This document shows positions 26,451-35,939 of a stretch of DNA of 64,000 nucleotides, one piece after another. Under the pieces are notes generated by a model. It saw only the letters and a program-made list of their open reading frames with translations, made no database searches and was not told the origin of the DNA. The stretch is from Mesorhizobium wenxiniae. Its GTDB lineage: Bacteria; Pseudomonadota; Alphaproteobacteria; Rhizobiales; Rhizobiaceae. Position 1 is the first letter of the stretch, and every line of letters begins with the position of its first letter. A program made the translations under genes and the position numbers. The DNA is taken from NCBI RefSeq assembly GCF_002284535.1, contig NZ_NPKH01000023.1:29766-93765 (forward strand), given 5' to 3'.

Positions 26451-28412
26451 TCACGCCGCCTTGGTGACTTCCACGCGCAATGTGCCGCTGCCAAGGTCGA
26501 GCGGGTTGGCGCCAACATCGTTGCGGAAGAAGTAGGTCACCGTATTGGCCGCGCTGACATAGGCGCGCAGAGAAGCGCCGGCCAAATCGAGACTGAACGA
26601 AGCAGTGACGAAATCGCCCAATGCCGCCCCTGTGACGGTGATTGTGGCGGGCGTCGTGCAGGCATCAAGCGCTATGCTGGCAGGATCGACGGTAGCCGAG
26701 GCGCGGATTTTCTGCCGAGAGCCGATCTGATACCAGCGCGGGCTGTGGAAAATGAACTCCAGCACCTCGCCGTTCGCCGCCAGATAGTCCGCACCGGAGG
26801 TCAGCCAAATCTCGCCAGCGCCGCCAGCATCATGCTTGATCGTCGTGTTGGCGTCCTTGACCAGCAGTTTCAGCGTCTGGTTTTCAACGCCATCCGTGAA
26901 ATTTGTCAGGTCGGTTGCAACGGTGTTCGCGGTCTTGACGCTATTCTGGCTGGCGACGGAGAACGTTGAAGCGTTGGCGGTGAACGTGACTGCCACAGGC
27001 GCGATAAAGCCGCTTTCGAGGCCGGATTTGAGCCTTGATATCTGCAGGTCTTGCGTGCCAAGGGCGCCGCCCCGCACCTGTAGGATGGGTATTTCGGTCA
27101 GCAGCGATGAAGTCGTGTTGTAGAAGTCGGGGAATGAGCCGGTTGTCGTGTTCGACTGATTTTCGACAAGGAAGACGCCGCCGGTGCCTTGGATGTTCGA
27201 GCTGCCGCTACGCGTTGCGCCCTTCGTTGAAAGCCGCGTGTTGCCTCGAATCCAGACACTGGCGGCAGTGCCGGAAATGATCTTGATGGCCGTTTCATAG
27301 GTGCCACTGGCGCGGGCAACCATCGCAAGGTTTTCAACGATTAGCTGGCCGCCCCCTGCATCGACCGCAATCGCTGCCGTGCCAAAGTCCTCCGCATTTC
27401 CACCGAGAATGTGGATCTGCATGACGTTGTTAACGCCGGTCGCGAAGGGATCGCCGCCGACATGGAAAACGTAGGTGCCGCCCGTTGTCGTGTCGCCGCC
27501 AAGGCAGTTGATCAGAGTGGCGTAGCCGCCGATGCGGAAATTAGACTTGCCGGCGCCGCATTCGTGGGCATAGCAGTTAGTCAGAACCGTGCTGTTGCCG
27601 CCTTGCAGCTTTACGCTGTCGCCGTCCTCGGACGAGAAAGAGCAGCCATACCAGCTTGTTGCGAAATGGCGGTTCGCGATGAACGAGGCTTCCGCATCGG
27701 ATTCGAAGAGCATTTCGTTAAAGGTGCTCTCGTATAGCTGCCCGCTTGCAAGCGTGTAGTTTACGCAGGTGTCAGCGTCCCCAAACATGCGGTGATGCGC
27801 CAGGTGGATGCGGTGCAACCCTGTGTCGGGGCTCGGCTTGAGCATCGACTTGCCGGCCATGCCAAAGGCAACCAGCGCGCTCTTTTCCTTGCCTACGCCG
27901 TGGCAAAGGACGCCGATCGATGTTGGGCTGCCTGTGGCTGAGTACAGGAACAGAGGCTCGGTGATCTTGTAACGGCCTAGCCCAAGCCGATAATAGCCGA
28001 CATGGTCGATCATGCCTTGAATGGCTAGGGTGTCGTCGTGACCATCCCCGGTGATGCTGCTGGTGTTGTCGCCGTAGGCGCCGTATGCATTGACCGTGGT
28101 GGCTAGGCCCACGACCAGTTCAAACCAGCGACCATTGGCAGACTGAAGCTTGCCCTCGTGGGTCGGTTCCGCGGCTACCCATTTGTAGAGAGCATCGCCA
28201 CCGTCGCCAACGGTGTAATAGCCGGCAGTCCGCAATTCGAGGACGCTGGACGAGATGGTCGCCGCTTCGACCAGGACCGCAGTCCTGAACAGTGGGACCG
28301 CAATATTGACCAGATTCTGTAACGGCGTGTGGACCGGGCGCCCGCTCTGATAGAGCATGACGCGGATCTGGTCCGTATTGTCTATCTCGCCGATGGCTGC
28401 AGGTTCGGCCAT
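26451..28412 (-). CDS. Tail spike protein, pectate-lyase-like beta-helix
   Basis: 653 residues. An N-terminal head-binding part (residues about 1-110) is followed by GAYGDNTSSITGDGHDDTLA, the usual entry to a right-handed parallel beta-helix as in pectate lyase-type spikes (GDG-DDT-AIQ). The C-terminal third is beta-rich (KTANTVATDLTNFTDGVENQ). It should bind or degrade a surface polysaccharide of the host. Being the most variable phage part, it sets host range. Catalytic residues cannot be picked by eye. Confidence 0.8.
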   Translation of the reverse strand: MAEPAAIGEIDNTDQIRVMLYQSGRPVHTPLQNLVNIAVPLFRTAVLVEAATISSSVLELRTAGYYTVGDGGDALYKWVAAEPTHEGKLQSANGRWFELVVGLATTVNAYGAYGDNTSSITGDGHDDTLAIQGMIDHVGYYRLGLGRYKITEPLFLYSATGSPTSIGVLCHGVGKEKSALVAFGMAGKSMLKPSPDTGLHRIHLAHHRMFGDADTCVNYTLASGQLYESTFNEMLFESDAEASFIANRHFATSWYGCSFSSEDGDSVKLQGGNSTVLTNCYAHECGAGKSNFRIGGYATLINCLGGDTTTGGTYVFHVGGDPFATGVNNVMQIHILGGNAEDFGTAAIAVDAGGGQLIVENLAMVARASGTYETAIKIISGTAASVWIRGNTRLSTKGATRSGSSNIQGTGGVFLVENQSNTTTGSFPDFYNTTSSLLTEIPILQVRGGALGTQDLQISRLKSGLESGFIAPVAVTFTANASTFSVASQNSVKTANTVATDLTNFTDGVENQTLKLLVKDANTTIKHDAGGAGEIWLTSGADYLAANGEVLEFIFHSPRWYQIGSRQKIRASATVDPASIALDACTTPATITVTGAALGDFVTASFSLDLAGASLRAYVSAANTVTYFFRNDVGANPLDLGSGTLRVEVTKAA

Positions 28413-28478
28413 TTGTTAACCTTAAATAAATTGTGCGGAGATATTGCGCAGACTCAGTGAATCCCCCATCTTAGGAAG

Positions 28479-28841
28479 ATGAGGGCGTTTCTTGTTCTTT
28501 CAGTTCTGCTAACTAATTTAGTGATGGCTAATACAGCCATTGCCGGGAAGAACGACGCCGAGTGGAATCCGCCGGTGCGGTTCGACCATTCTTACGCTGG
28601 CAAGCTCACTGTGATTTATCTGCCGCAAAAGCAGGTTGTTACTGCCTGTGCAAAACTTTTCTCAAAGTATGGCGTGTCAGCCACATCTTCGCTTGTCCAG
28701 CGCGGCTGCGCAGCGATCACCGGCAGGACATCCTGCACCGTGATTGTGATCGACAAAACCTACGCGCTCGCCACGCCGAAGGCGGTCCTTCGCCACGAGA
28801 CGGGCCATTGCAACGGCTGGGCGGCAGATCACCCGAACTAG
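28479..28841 (+). CDS. Small secreted protein with HETGH zinc-peptidase-like motif (cargo gene)
   Basis: 120 residues on the strand opposite to the late operon. Signal peptide MRAFLVLSVLLTNLVMANTA with cleavage near AIAG. Four Cys in the mature part could form two disulfides. The C-terminus has RHETGHCNGWAADHP, where HETGH (106-110) fits the HExxH zinc protease signature with a following His. Codons at the start are A/T-rich compared with neighbours. Its end overlaps the facing virion gene by four bases. Likely a lysogen-expressed cargo gene. Confidence 0.7.
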   Translation: MRAFLVLSVLLTNLVMANTAIAGKNDAEWNPPVRFDHSYAGKLTVIYLPQKQVVTACAKLFSKYGVSATSSLVQRGCAAITGRTSCTVIVIDKTYALATPKAVLRHETGHCNGWAADHPN

Positions 28842-29539
28842 GCGATTGAGACAACAGCAAGCGCGCTGCCACTGGCGCCGCCCACCACTTGACTTGTTGA
28901 GACCGGCCGATTCGATTGGGAGCTAAGGCCCGTACTCAGCGCGCCGCTATAGCGGCTGTTGTCGGAAGAACTGGCTCCCGACGTAGTGCCATCATAGGTC
29001 TCTGTAACGCCGGTCCAAATTACATCCCCGTCAGTGTCGCTATTCATGTAGGCGGCAATGAGTGCGCCTTTCGCAGAGACGTTGATCGTGGTCGCCGTTG
29101 TCGCCGGGGAACCTCCCTGGTTGGCTGTGTCAACTGCTGTATCAACAATTGCACTTCTATTGAGCACCCGAACAGTGCCGATAGCGCATGATCTAACGGT
29201 TCCGGAAAAGTTGACTTCGATGGTGCCAGATGTTCCTGACGGCACTTCCGCTGAAATGACGCCGGCGCCTACGCTTTGGCTAATACCATCCGCAATGCTG
29301 TCCTGGTCATGAACCGTGGCAGAAACGCCGCCGATCGTTGCGGAGGAGATCGTTCTGGCGTTGTTGTCACCGCCCCAGCTTACCGAGACGAAGATTTCCC
29401 TGCCCGATGCGGCATCGCCAAAACTTTCTGATCCAAAGGAATAATCCGCGGCGTTCGAGTCATCATTGGTCGAGCTGAGAAAGGTTGCCTCAAAGGCCGC
29501 CCCAATCCCCGCCATGATCCCCGCGATTCCCGGCAGCAT
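28838..29539 (-). CDS. Virion-associated (tail/appendage) protein
   Basis: 233 residues, rich in Ser, Thr, Ala and beta-branched residues, e.g. GTIEVNFSGTVRSCAIGTVR. Such immunoglobulin/lectin-like composition is typical of phage appendage proteins. Start overlaps the fibre gene stop by one base. No precise family. Confidence 0.65.
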   Translation of the reverse strand: MLPGIAGIMAGIGAAFEATFLSSTNDDSNAADYSFGSESFGDAASGREIFVSVSWGGDNNARTISSATIGGVSATVHDQDSIADGISQSVGAGVISAEVPSGTSGTIEVNFSGTVRSCAIGTVRVLNRSAIVDTAVDTANQGGSPATTATTINVSAKGALIAAYMNSDTDGDVIWTGVTETYDGTTSGASSSDNSRYSGALSTGLSSQSNRPVSTSQVVGGASGSALAVVSIA

Positions 29540-30642
29540 CAGGCCACCGCCTTCACGAGGCTGGCGAAGACGCGATTGCTGGCGAGCACGTCATAATACA
29601 GGATGTCCTCCGCCCCGGCCGCCGTGCTCAGAACTGGCGCTGTTCCGCCTGCGAATTCCCAATCCGTGCCGTAGGCGAGCGTCCGCGACCCTGTGCCGTC
29701 CTGCACGATGCGGATACGGCCGGTCTGCCCCGGCTTTTCATTGGTCGGACTCCCGAGAGTTCGATTGCCGCCAAGCGTCACCACCGCATTGATGAACGTG
29801 GACATATCAACAGCGATTGTCGCCGCGTCGGTCAAGGTGACTGTTGCGGCGGCGTCGAAAACCTGCCCGGGCGTCAGCGCGCGGGCAGCGTCTGTGCCTG
29901 TGCGGTATTCCGCTGCCGTGGCAATCTCTATGATGCCCTTGGCTGTCAGGGACGCATCCAGGCCGTTTATAACCGGGCTGGTGAGCGTCTTGTTCGTCAA
30001 GGTCTGAGTGTGGTCCTTGAAAACGAACTCGTCGTTTCCAGTGAGAAGTGGGAGCGTGACGGTTCGATCGGCCGCAAGCTCTGAGACAGCCAACACATAC
30101 TGGTGGTCTGCTGATGTGTCGTTGATCTGAGGTGTAGTAAGCGTCTTGTTGGTGAGCGTCTGCGTGCCGGTCAGTGTGACATACGCCGACTGATCAGCCA
30201 GCGTCGGGTTGAGCAGCAGCCAGCCGCCCGCCGCGGAATTGAGCGCTTCGGAATACTTAAAATCATAAATGCCGGTCGCCTGAAGCTCGCCGCCTGTAAG
30301 CGCCGATTCCCCGGAAGAGATCATCTTGCGGATGGACTTCGCGCCGATGCCGTTGACATTGAGTGTTGCGGCGGTCGTGTTGTCGGTGGCAATGCGCAGG
30401 GTAATGATGCGCCCGTTGGCGTAGGTGGTGAACGCCGAATTTGCCGTCACGGTCAATGCATCGGCCGTACCGCCGGCCGTGAGCGCGCCGCCGATGTCGC
30501 CAAGCAACTCGGCATCGCGAGCCATCATCTGCCGGGCTGACCCGTTCACGGTCGAAGGCGCTTGCCCCTCGGCCCAGTTGATAGCGCTATCGGATGTCGC
30601 GTTGCTGGCCGCGACAAGGCTCCAGTCGTATTTCGATGCCAT
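29539..30642 (-). CDS. Tail fibre protein
   Basis: 367 residues. The motif TQTLTNKTLT occurs twice (about residues 160-169 and 212-221), each followed by PxIN, a signature of many phage tail fibres. The C-terminal domain (LGGNRTLGSPTNEKPGQTGR) resembles fibre receptor-binding heads. Upstream of the tail spike, so this phage carries two adhesion proteins. Confidence 0.8.
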   Translation of the reverse strand: MASKYDWSLVAASNATSDSAINWAEGQAPSTVNGSARQMMARDAELLGDIGGALTAGGTADALTVTANSAFTTYANGRIITLRIATDNTTAATLNVNGIGAKSIRKMISSGESALTGGELQATGIYDFKYSEALNSAAGGWLLLNPTLADQSAYVTLTGTQTLTNKTLTTPQINDTSADHQYVLAVSELAADRTVTLPLLTGNDEFVFKDHTQTLTNKTLTSPVINGLDASLTAKGIIEIATAAEYRTGTDAARALTPGQVFDAAATVTLTDAATIAVDMSTFINAVVTLGGNRTLGSPTNEKPGQTGRIRIVQDGTGSRTLAYGTDWEFAGGTAPVLSTAAGAEDILYYDVLASNRVFASLVKAVA

Positions 30643-30647
30643 CGGCG

Positions 30648-31388
30648 CTATCCCATTCTTTTCTGGTAGAGGTGTTGGGCGAACTTCGGCGCGTTCACTT
30701 GCTTAAGCAGCGCGTCGCCGGTCTGGCGGGCATCGCCCATCGGGCCCATGCGTGGCATTGGAGCGTTGGGCGTGCCGGCGAGGATCTTGAACGCGCCTTG
30801 CAGCCGATCGCCGAAGGATTGCGGCTCTGGTGAAGCGGCGTATTCGGCAACCTCCATCGGAATAGATGGATCGGAGAGCATCCCGCCTGGTTGCGGCTGT
30901 GAGGCGGTAGCCGGTGCCAGGCCGAAACTTTCCTGGCCCTTCGGCCCGTCTGTAACGAAATCGCTGCCAAGCAAGCCCATCGCGTTCTTGCGATGGCCTG
31001 CCATCTGCTGTTCAACCTTGTCGCGAACGGTTCCGGGCGCCCCGCCGTTGTTGGCGTCCGAAGCGTTGTATTTGCCAACGCCGCCAGCATTGATCGCGGA
31101 ATAGATGTCGAGCAGTCCCATCCCCGGCTTGACGCCTGTGTCGCGGAGATAGCCGACCATCCCCTTGGCCTGGCTTTCAGGAGAAAAATCGCCGCCAAGG
31201 TACTTTTGCGCCTGCGGCTGGCCCCATTGGATCAAGCCCTGATGCTGGCCCCATTGCGTGGTTGGGCCTTTCTTCAGCGGGTCGAATGTGCCGGCCGTCT
31301 CGTAGGAAACAGCCGTTCCGAGATCGAGCGGCGACACGCCAAGTTGCGCGGCGGCATCGAGGATCGCCTTTTTGATATCTTCGCGCAT
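30648..31388 (-). CDS. Transglycosylase-like virion protein
   Basis: 246 residues from ATG 31388. The first 130 residues (DAAAQLGVSPLDLGTAVSYE, GLIQWGQPQAQKYLGG) look like a lysozyme-type transglycosylase, Glu in SYETAG being the candidate acid. The C-terminal part is a Pro/Gly-rich linker. It probably cuts peptidoglycan during DNA ejection. Confidence 0.7.
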   Translation of the reverse strand: MREDIKKAILDAAAQLGVSPLDLGTAVSYETAGTFDPLKKGPTTQWGQHQGLIQWGQPQAQKYLGGDFSPESQAKGMVGYLRDTGVKPGMGLLDIYSAINAGGVGKYNASDANNGGAPGTVRDKVEQQMAGHRKNAMGLLGSDFVTDGPKGQESFGLAPATASQPQPGGMLSDPSIPMEVAEYAASPEPQSFGDRLQGAFKILAGTPNAPMPRMGPMGDARQTGDALLKQVNAPKFAQHLYQKRMG

Positions 31389-31444
31389 GGGCAATGCCTC
31401 ACAAAGAAAAGGCCGCCCACTTGGCAGCCTGAGAGTTCGTCACT

Positions 31445-31717
31445 ATGTTCGCGTCAATGAGGATCGTTACTTTCGCCCAGATTGCCGCCTTTGGCGCTAT
31501 TGCCGTCGCCGGCATCGCCTCGCGTGGTCAACTGCCTGAAACGTCCCCGAGCTGGGGAGATTGGATATTCATCGCCCTGACGATCGCTTTACTTGCGTGG
31601 TGCGTTCAGACCCGCGTTGCCAAGATTGACCCCGAGGGACATGAGCAGGCGGGACAAGGGTTCGCGTTCCGATTGGGCAAGTCGCTGAAGGGCATTCGGC
31701 GCCGCCTGCGTGGCTGA
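31445..31717 (+). CDS. Two-span membrane protein on the opposite strand (cargo gene)
   Basis: 90 residues (start ATG 31445 or 31457). Two hydrophobic helices (VTFAQIAAFGAIAVAGIA and WIFIALTIALLAWCVQT) and a basic tail. Read against the late operon; its last 129 bases lie within the 3' end of the facing ejection protein gene. May be expressed in the lysogen, for example for superinfection exclusion (inference). Confidence 0.5.
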   Translation: MFASMRIVTFAQIAAFGAIAVAGIASRGQLPETSPSWGDWIFIALTIALLAWCVQTRVAKIDPEGHEQAGQGFAFRLGKSLKGIRRRLRG

Positions 31718-33505
31718 TTTCTGACCACCGGCCGCGATAATATCCAAGATCTGCTGAACGTTCCGGTTCGTCATGCTGTCGGCAACCGACTTTGCGCCCA
31801 TGCCTCCGAGAGAAGCGATGCCAACCATCGGGTTGACCATCGCCCCACCGACGCCAAGAGCCGCCATGAGGCCATTCCCTGACGGAGACAGCTTGCCAGC
31901 CAACCGAAGTGCGTTCTGCCCTGGTGTGCCGCGCACGACCTTTTCAAGTGCGGCCTGTTCATCGGCTGTGAAGCCGCGAGGCTTTTCAAGGACGCGGCGA
32001 AGGTTCTGCCGCGTGGCGTTGTCGGCATTGCCGCCGGAGCCTGTGGATGCAGCCCGCAATTCCGCCTTGCTGAGCGCTTCGGACACCTTGTTGGCCTTCA
32101 TTTCACGTGAAGCAAGGCTTCGCGCCTCACTGATCGCGCGCCATCCGGCATTCGCGTCGCCCATGAGGACATCCGACGTGCCGGGCTTGGCGATCAATTC
32201 ATCAATCTGATTGATGATCTTGGACGTGAGGGCGTTGTTCGATTTGTTGCCGGGAATATAGGCGTTGCCCGCCATCTTGCGGATTGTATCTAGGCCCTTC
32301 AGGGTAACATTCTGGCCCTTCAGGTTTTCGATTTCCTTTAGGACCGCAGCAGCGCCAGGTTCATTCGCCGGAAGGAAGCCGCGATCGGCAAAATCCGCAG
32401 CGATGTTGGAACGGAGCCTGTCAACTGCAGTCGGCGTAAAGGCAACGCCTGCCTGGTCTGCCCGATCATAGGCGGCAGTTTTGAGCGCTGAAATCTCATC
32501 GAGCGAAGGGATTGCCGGCTTTTTGCTGAAGGCCCCGGCGACCTTGCTTGCGCCGGCCGAGACGGCATCGCCAGCCACACTGCCCAGACCGCCAGCAACA
32601 GCACCGATACCAGCGCCTGTTCCGATATCCTGATCATTGCCGGCGGCGCTGAGCGCTCCGTAGGCGGCCGCTTCAGGCACCATCATGCCGGCGCGGGCCA
32701 GAACGCCCTTGACACCCTCCATCGCGGCTGTACCGCCCCGCCCTGCCAGCGTCAGGCCTTTGCCAGCAAGTTTGGCCGGTCCGGCAACGGCACCAGTCAG
32801 TTCGGACGCCATTCCAGCCCAAGGAGCACGATCGCGAGCGCCCTGAAGCTGGTTGCGGATGTCGGCAAGCTCTTCGTCATAAGGCTGGCCAGTCACCATC
32901 GAACGAACGCCGGCGGCTGCCTTGTCAGCAAAGCCGAAGCTTGCACCATGGCCAAACAGAGAAATGGCATCTGAGGCAGCGACTATCGGCTGCTTCCATC
33001 CCGCCATTCCTTCAGCCCGAGCGCGCTCGGCATCCGCTACAGGGTTGCCTTCAACGCCGGTGTCGAAGGATTGCGTGATGGCGGAAAGCTCGGCGGCGGT
33101 TTGTGCGGCAACGTCCTGCTGAGGAGCGGCTTGATAATCCTGCCACGGCAGGCGCTGTTGCTGTTGATAATACCTGTCTTGGGTCTTGTGTAGCTCCTGC
33201 GCATACATGTCCGCATTGGCGGGCGTGTCGAACACCCCAAGCATCTGGCCCGTGCGACCGTAGTGCTGCACGGCTTCGTCATCGGACATGATGCGCCCAT
33301 CCGGGGAAACGGTTGGCACGAGAATTTCGCCGCCGCCCGTTCCGAAAGACATAGAGCGTACAGTGCTAATGCTGCCGTCTGGATTGCGAACAATCGGCCG
33401 AGATGCCAGATCAATGTTTCCTTGGGCTTTCAGGCCAGGGAACGGTCCCACCGGGCTAGCGTTGCCCCGCCTCTTCGGTTGGTATTCTTCCCACGGAAGC
33501 GGCAT
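31589..33505 (-). CDS. Large internal virion (DNA ejection) protein
   Basis: 638 residues. N-terminus MPLPWEEYQPKRRG leads to a segment resembling phage virion modules (LVPTVSPDGRIMSDDEAVQH). The middle and C-terminus are Ala/Gly-rich and helical, with glycine-zipper stretches (AGIGAVAGGLGSVAGDAVSA) suited to membrane insertion. Position after the structural genes matches P22 gp16/gp20-type ejection proteins. Exact family not assigned. Confidence 0.65.
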   Translation of the reverse strand: MPLPWEEYQPKRRGNASPVGPFPGLKAQGNIDLASRPIVRNPDGSISTVRSMSFGTGGGEILVPTVSPDGRIMSDDEAVQHYGRTGQMLGVFDTPANADMYAQELHKTQDRYYQQQQRLPWQDYQAAPQQDVAAQTAAELSAITQSFDTGVEGNPVADAERARAEGMAGWKQPIVAASDAISLFGHGASFGFADKAAAGVRSMVTGQPYDEELADIRNQLQGARDRAPWAGMASELTGAVAGPAKLAGKGLTLAGRGGTAAMEGVKGVLARAGMMVPEAAAYGALSAAGNDQDIGTGAGIGAVAGGLGSVAGDAVSAGASKVAGAFSKKPAIPSLDEISALKTAAYDRADQAGVAFTPTAVDRLRSNIAADFADRGFLPANEPGAAAVLKEIENLKGQNVTLKGLDTIRKMAGNAYIPGNKSNNALTSKIINQIDELIAKPGTSDVLMGDANAGWRAISEARSLASREMKANKVSEALSKAELRAASTGSGGNADNATRQNLRRVLEKPRGFTADEQAALEKVVRGTPGQNALRLAGKLSPSGNGLMAALGVGGAMVNPMVGIASLGGMGAKSVADSMTNRNVQQILDIIAAGGQKSATQAAPNALQRLAQSEREPLSRLLMSLGVNLGNAGLNAPRK

Positions 33506-34780
33506 TTAATTAGCCTTTTCCCAGTTTGACGGCTCGGAAGGATCGCCGCCCTTGAAGCGATAACCGTAGCGGGATTCGCCAACCTTCGGCAGCGCAGCGG
33601 CGGGAGGTGTAGCGCCTGCTGGAGGTGGTGCAGCCGGGACAGCGAATTGCGAACCCTGCCCGCCGGAAATCTTCAGGCCGGTAATGGTCGTATCGCGGTT
33701 CTTGCGCTTCTGCGCGATAACCTCCGGCCCGTCGCCGGGCTGTGGGAAATATTGCTGCTTGGCGTTTTCAAACTCTTCCGGAGAGATGACCGCGCCGGAC
33801 TCACGGCGCAGCACAGCATTGATGAAATCGCGCTGCGCCTGCTTGAACTTCTGCGCATCCTGGGACAGTGCGTAGTTGCCGACAAGCGGGACATCACCAA
33901 CCGTCTTGTTGAAAAGGCTCGTGCCCTCTCTTTCAAGATCAGCGAGCAATTTGTGCGATTCTGCGGCGCGGCCATAGAAACCAGCGTTGCGGCCTTCCGC
34001 TTCCGACAGTTTGGGCATGCCGGGTGCGCCGCCCTCGGAATACGTAACCGTGCCGTCGGGCCCGACAGTCAAATTGGTTCCGCCCGAACGGGCTTTGATG
34101 CCGCCGACGCGCTCATATTCGCGCTTCTCAGTGTTCCATGTAGCCTTGTAGGGCTGGCCGGTCGTCTCATCGAACAACTCGACAACTTGCGGAGGCTTCT
34201 GGCCCGCGTTCGGTGCCGTTATCCATTGCTTGCTCTGAGGATCGTACAGGTTCCCATCACCGGCATTGACAAGCGATGGGTCTTTTTTCTCGCTGAAGTC
34301 GGCCAACACCTCATAGGTGTTCGGATCGACCAGGCGGCCATTGATCTCGATAGGCGTCTTGCCCTGCGATCGCTGCATGACATACGCACGCAAAGCGCTC
34401 TTGTCGGAGGCCAGAATAGTCGCCATCCCCGGATCAAGCCCCTGCTGTGTCAGCCAGCCAACGGTTTTATTGCGGGCAGCGCTCTGCGGGGCGATGATGT
34501 TCTGCAGGATGCCGCCAAGACCACCGAAACCGCCGCCATTCGCCTCAGGGGCGGCCTGTGGAGCGTTTTGTGGCATCGGCTGGCCTTGCGGAGCCATCTG
34601 CGGCGGCATCGCCTGTTGAGGGCGCTGCTGTGGCATCTGCATGGCATGCGGCTGGGCAAGCCCCTGCTGTGCCTGCATCAAGGCAGCCGGATTATGGTGG
34701 TCGCCGACCTGTGTTGCCGGGCCGAGCGGAGACTGTGCACCCGGGCCAAGCAGCGAGGCGAGGATTTCTTGAAGGGTCAT
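33506..34780 (-). CDS. Internal virion/structural protein
   Basis: 424 residues. The N-terminal 100 residues are Gln/Pro/Met-rich and low-complexity. The C-terminal half has FINAVLRRESGAVISPEEFE followed by NAKQQYFPQPGD, a motif seen in internal proteins of many short-tailed phages. Probably ejected with the DNA. Stop is adjacent to the next start. Confidence 0.65.
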   Translation of the reverse strand: MTLQEILASLLGPGAQSPLGPATQVGDHHNPAALMQAQQGLAQPHAMQMPQQRPQQAMPPQMAPQGQPMPQNAPQAAPEANGGGFGGLGGILQNIIAPQSAARNKTVGWLTQQGLDPGMATILASDKSALRAYVMQRSQGKTPIEINGRLVDPNTYEVLADFSEKKDPSLVNAGDGNLYDPQSKQWITAPNAGQKPPQVVELFDETTGQPYKATWNTEKREYERVGGIKARSGGTNLTVGPDGTVTYSEGGAPGMPKLSEAEGRNAGFYGRAAESHKLLADLEREGTSLFNKTVGDVPLVGNYALSQDAQKFKQAQRDFINAVLRRESGAVISPEEFENAKQQYFPQPGDGPEVIAQKRKNRDTTITGLKISGGQGSQFAVPAAPPPAGATPPAAALPKVGESRYGYRFKGGDPSEPSNWEKAN

Positions 34781-34791
34781 TTATCGTTCCC

Positions 34792-35067
34792 CTAACGGCT
34801 TCTGAAGCCACCGCCCTGGATTTTCTTAGCCACTGTCGGAGCCGCAGCCGGTGCTGCCATCGGCGTGCGGGCCACCATTCTTGCTCGCGTGGCTGCCGCT
34901 GCATCATCGGTCGAAGGCGTAAGCGCCCCGCCGTATTGTGGAGCGGCGATTGGCGCGACCTGGTTGGGCTGCTGGTAGCCGCCGCCGGGCGATTGCATGC
35001 CCTGCATGAATAGCTGCTGGAGTTGCGAGCCTACATTTTCTGGTGTGGAAGATGAATTGCCGCCCAT
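34792..35067 (-). CDS. Hypothetical low-complexity virion-region protein
   Basis: 91 residues, rich in Gln, Pro, Ala and Gly (QLFMQGMQSPGGGYQQPNQV). In the ejection-protein block. Function unknown. Confidence 0.6.
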   Translation of the reverse strand: MGGNSSSTPENVGSQLQQLFMQGMQSPGGGYQQPNQVAPIAAPQYGGALTPSTDDAAAATRARMVARTPMAAPAAAPTVAKKIQGGGFRSR

Positions 35068-35080
35068 GCTTATTGTCCCT

Positions 35081-35110
35081 TATTGACCGCTATTGACCGC
35101 TATTTACCGC
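35081..35110. repeat. Three tandem 10-mers
   Basis: TATTGACCGC twice and TATTTACCGC once, covering the stop codon of the upstream gene. Minor slippage repeat. Confidence 0.7.
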
Positions 35111-35936
35111 CGAACATTGAGCCTACGGCGCCAATGGCGCCCATGGGATTTGACGTTGTGGACGTGCCGCGTTGCGTGCCGTAAGGACCAGCTGCGCCCG
35201 AAGCCGCGGATGTCAGCAGGCCAAGCCGGTTCCAGTCCTGATTGTCCTGCTCGTACCAGGCATTGACCTGATCGCTGAGCTGCTTCTGTGCCTGGTTGTC
35301 GAGCAAGCCGCCGGCCTGAAGTGTGGCACCGGCGCCGGTCAGCGCGTTTTCGAACTGTTTCTGATCCTGCCCGGCCATGGCATTGGTTGCGTTCAAGCCG
35401 AGCCCAAGACCGGCCTGCCTTGCGCTGTCCATCTGGCCAGTCGCGGCAAGCTGGTTCTGGATGTTCTGATTCCATTGGTTCGAAAGCGCATTGGAGCGGA
35501 TGTTGCCGAGTTCGCCGGTCAGAGCGCCGACATTCGCCCCGGAACCATACCGCCCAGCCCCTGCGAACTGGCTTTGCACCTTGGATGCCGTTTTCCCCAA
35601 CTGTCCCTCAAGCGCCTGCTCAAAATAGGGATTGTCTGCGCCGGAAGCGATGCCCGAAAGGTTCTGCTCGGCAAAGGATGGGCCAGTAGCCGCGGCGCCG
35701 ATGCCTTGGAACAGCGGGCGCGTCCCTGCCGTGTTGGTGTTCGCGCCGGCTTGGGCGAGGTTGTTGATGCCTGACATCGTGGTGCCAGACAGGTCAGCAA
35801 CCGTCGAGCCAGTATAGGCATTGCCGCCCGCCCCGGTATTGTAGAGGTTCAGCCCCTCCTGCCCTGCCAACTTGAACATTGGCTTTGCCCAGGCAGGCGG
35901 CTTGCTTTCGGTGGTGCTGCTTGTCTTGCTGGACAT
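35100..35936 (-). CDS. Structural/ejection protein
   Basis: 278 residues, Gly/Ala/Gln/Asn-rich and helical (NQWNQNIQNQLAATGQMDSA). Begins MSSKTSSTTESKPPAWAKPM, a start pattern common in internal virion proteins of short-tailed phages. Fits the smallest ejection protein position. Confidence 0.6.
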   Translation of the reverse strand: MSSKTSSTTESKPPAWAKPMFKLAGQEGLNLYNTGAGGNAYTGSTVADLSGTTMSGINNLAQAGANTNTAGTRPLFQGIGAAATGPSFAEQNLSGIASGADNPYFEQALEGQLGKTASKVQSQFAGAGRYGSGANVGALTGELGNIRSNALSNQWNQNIQNQLAATGQMDSARQAGLGLGLNATNAMAGQDQKQFENALTGAGATLQAGGLLDNQAQKQLSDQVNAWYEQDNQDWNRLGLLTSAASGAAGPYGTQRGTSTTSNPMGAIGAVGSMFGGK

Positions 35937-35939
35937 GAT

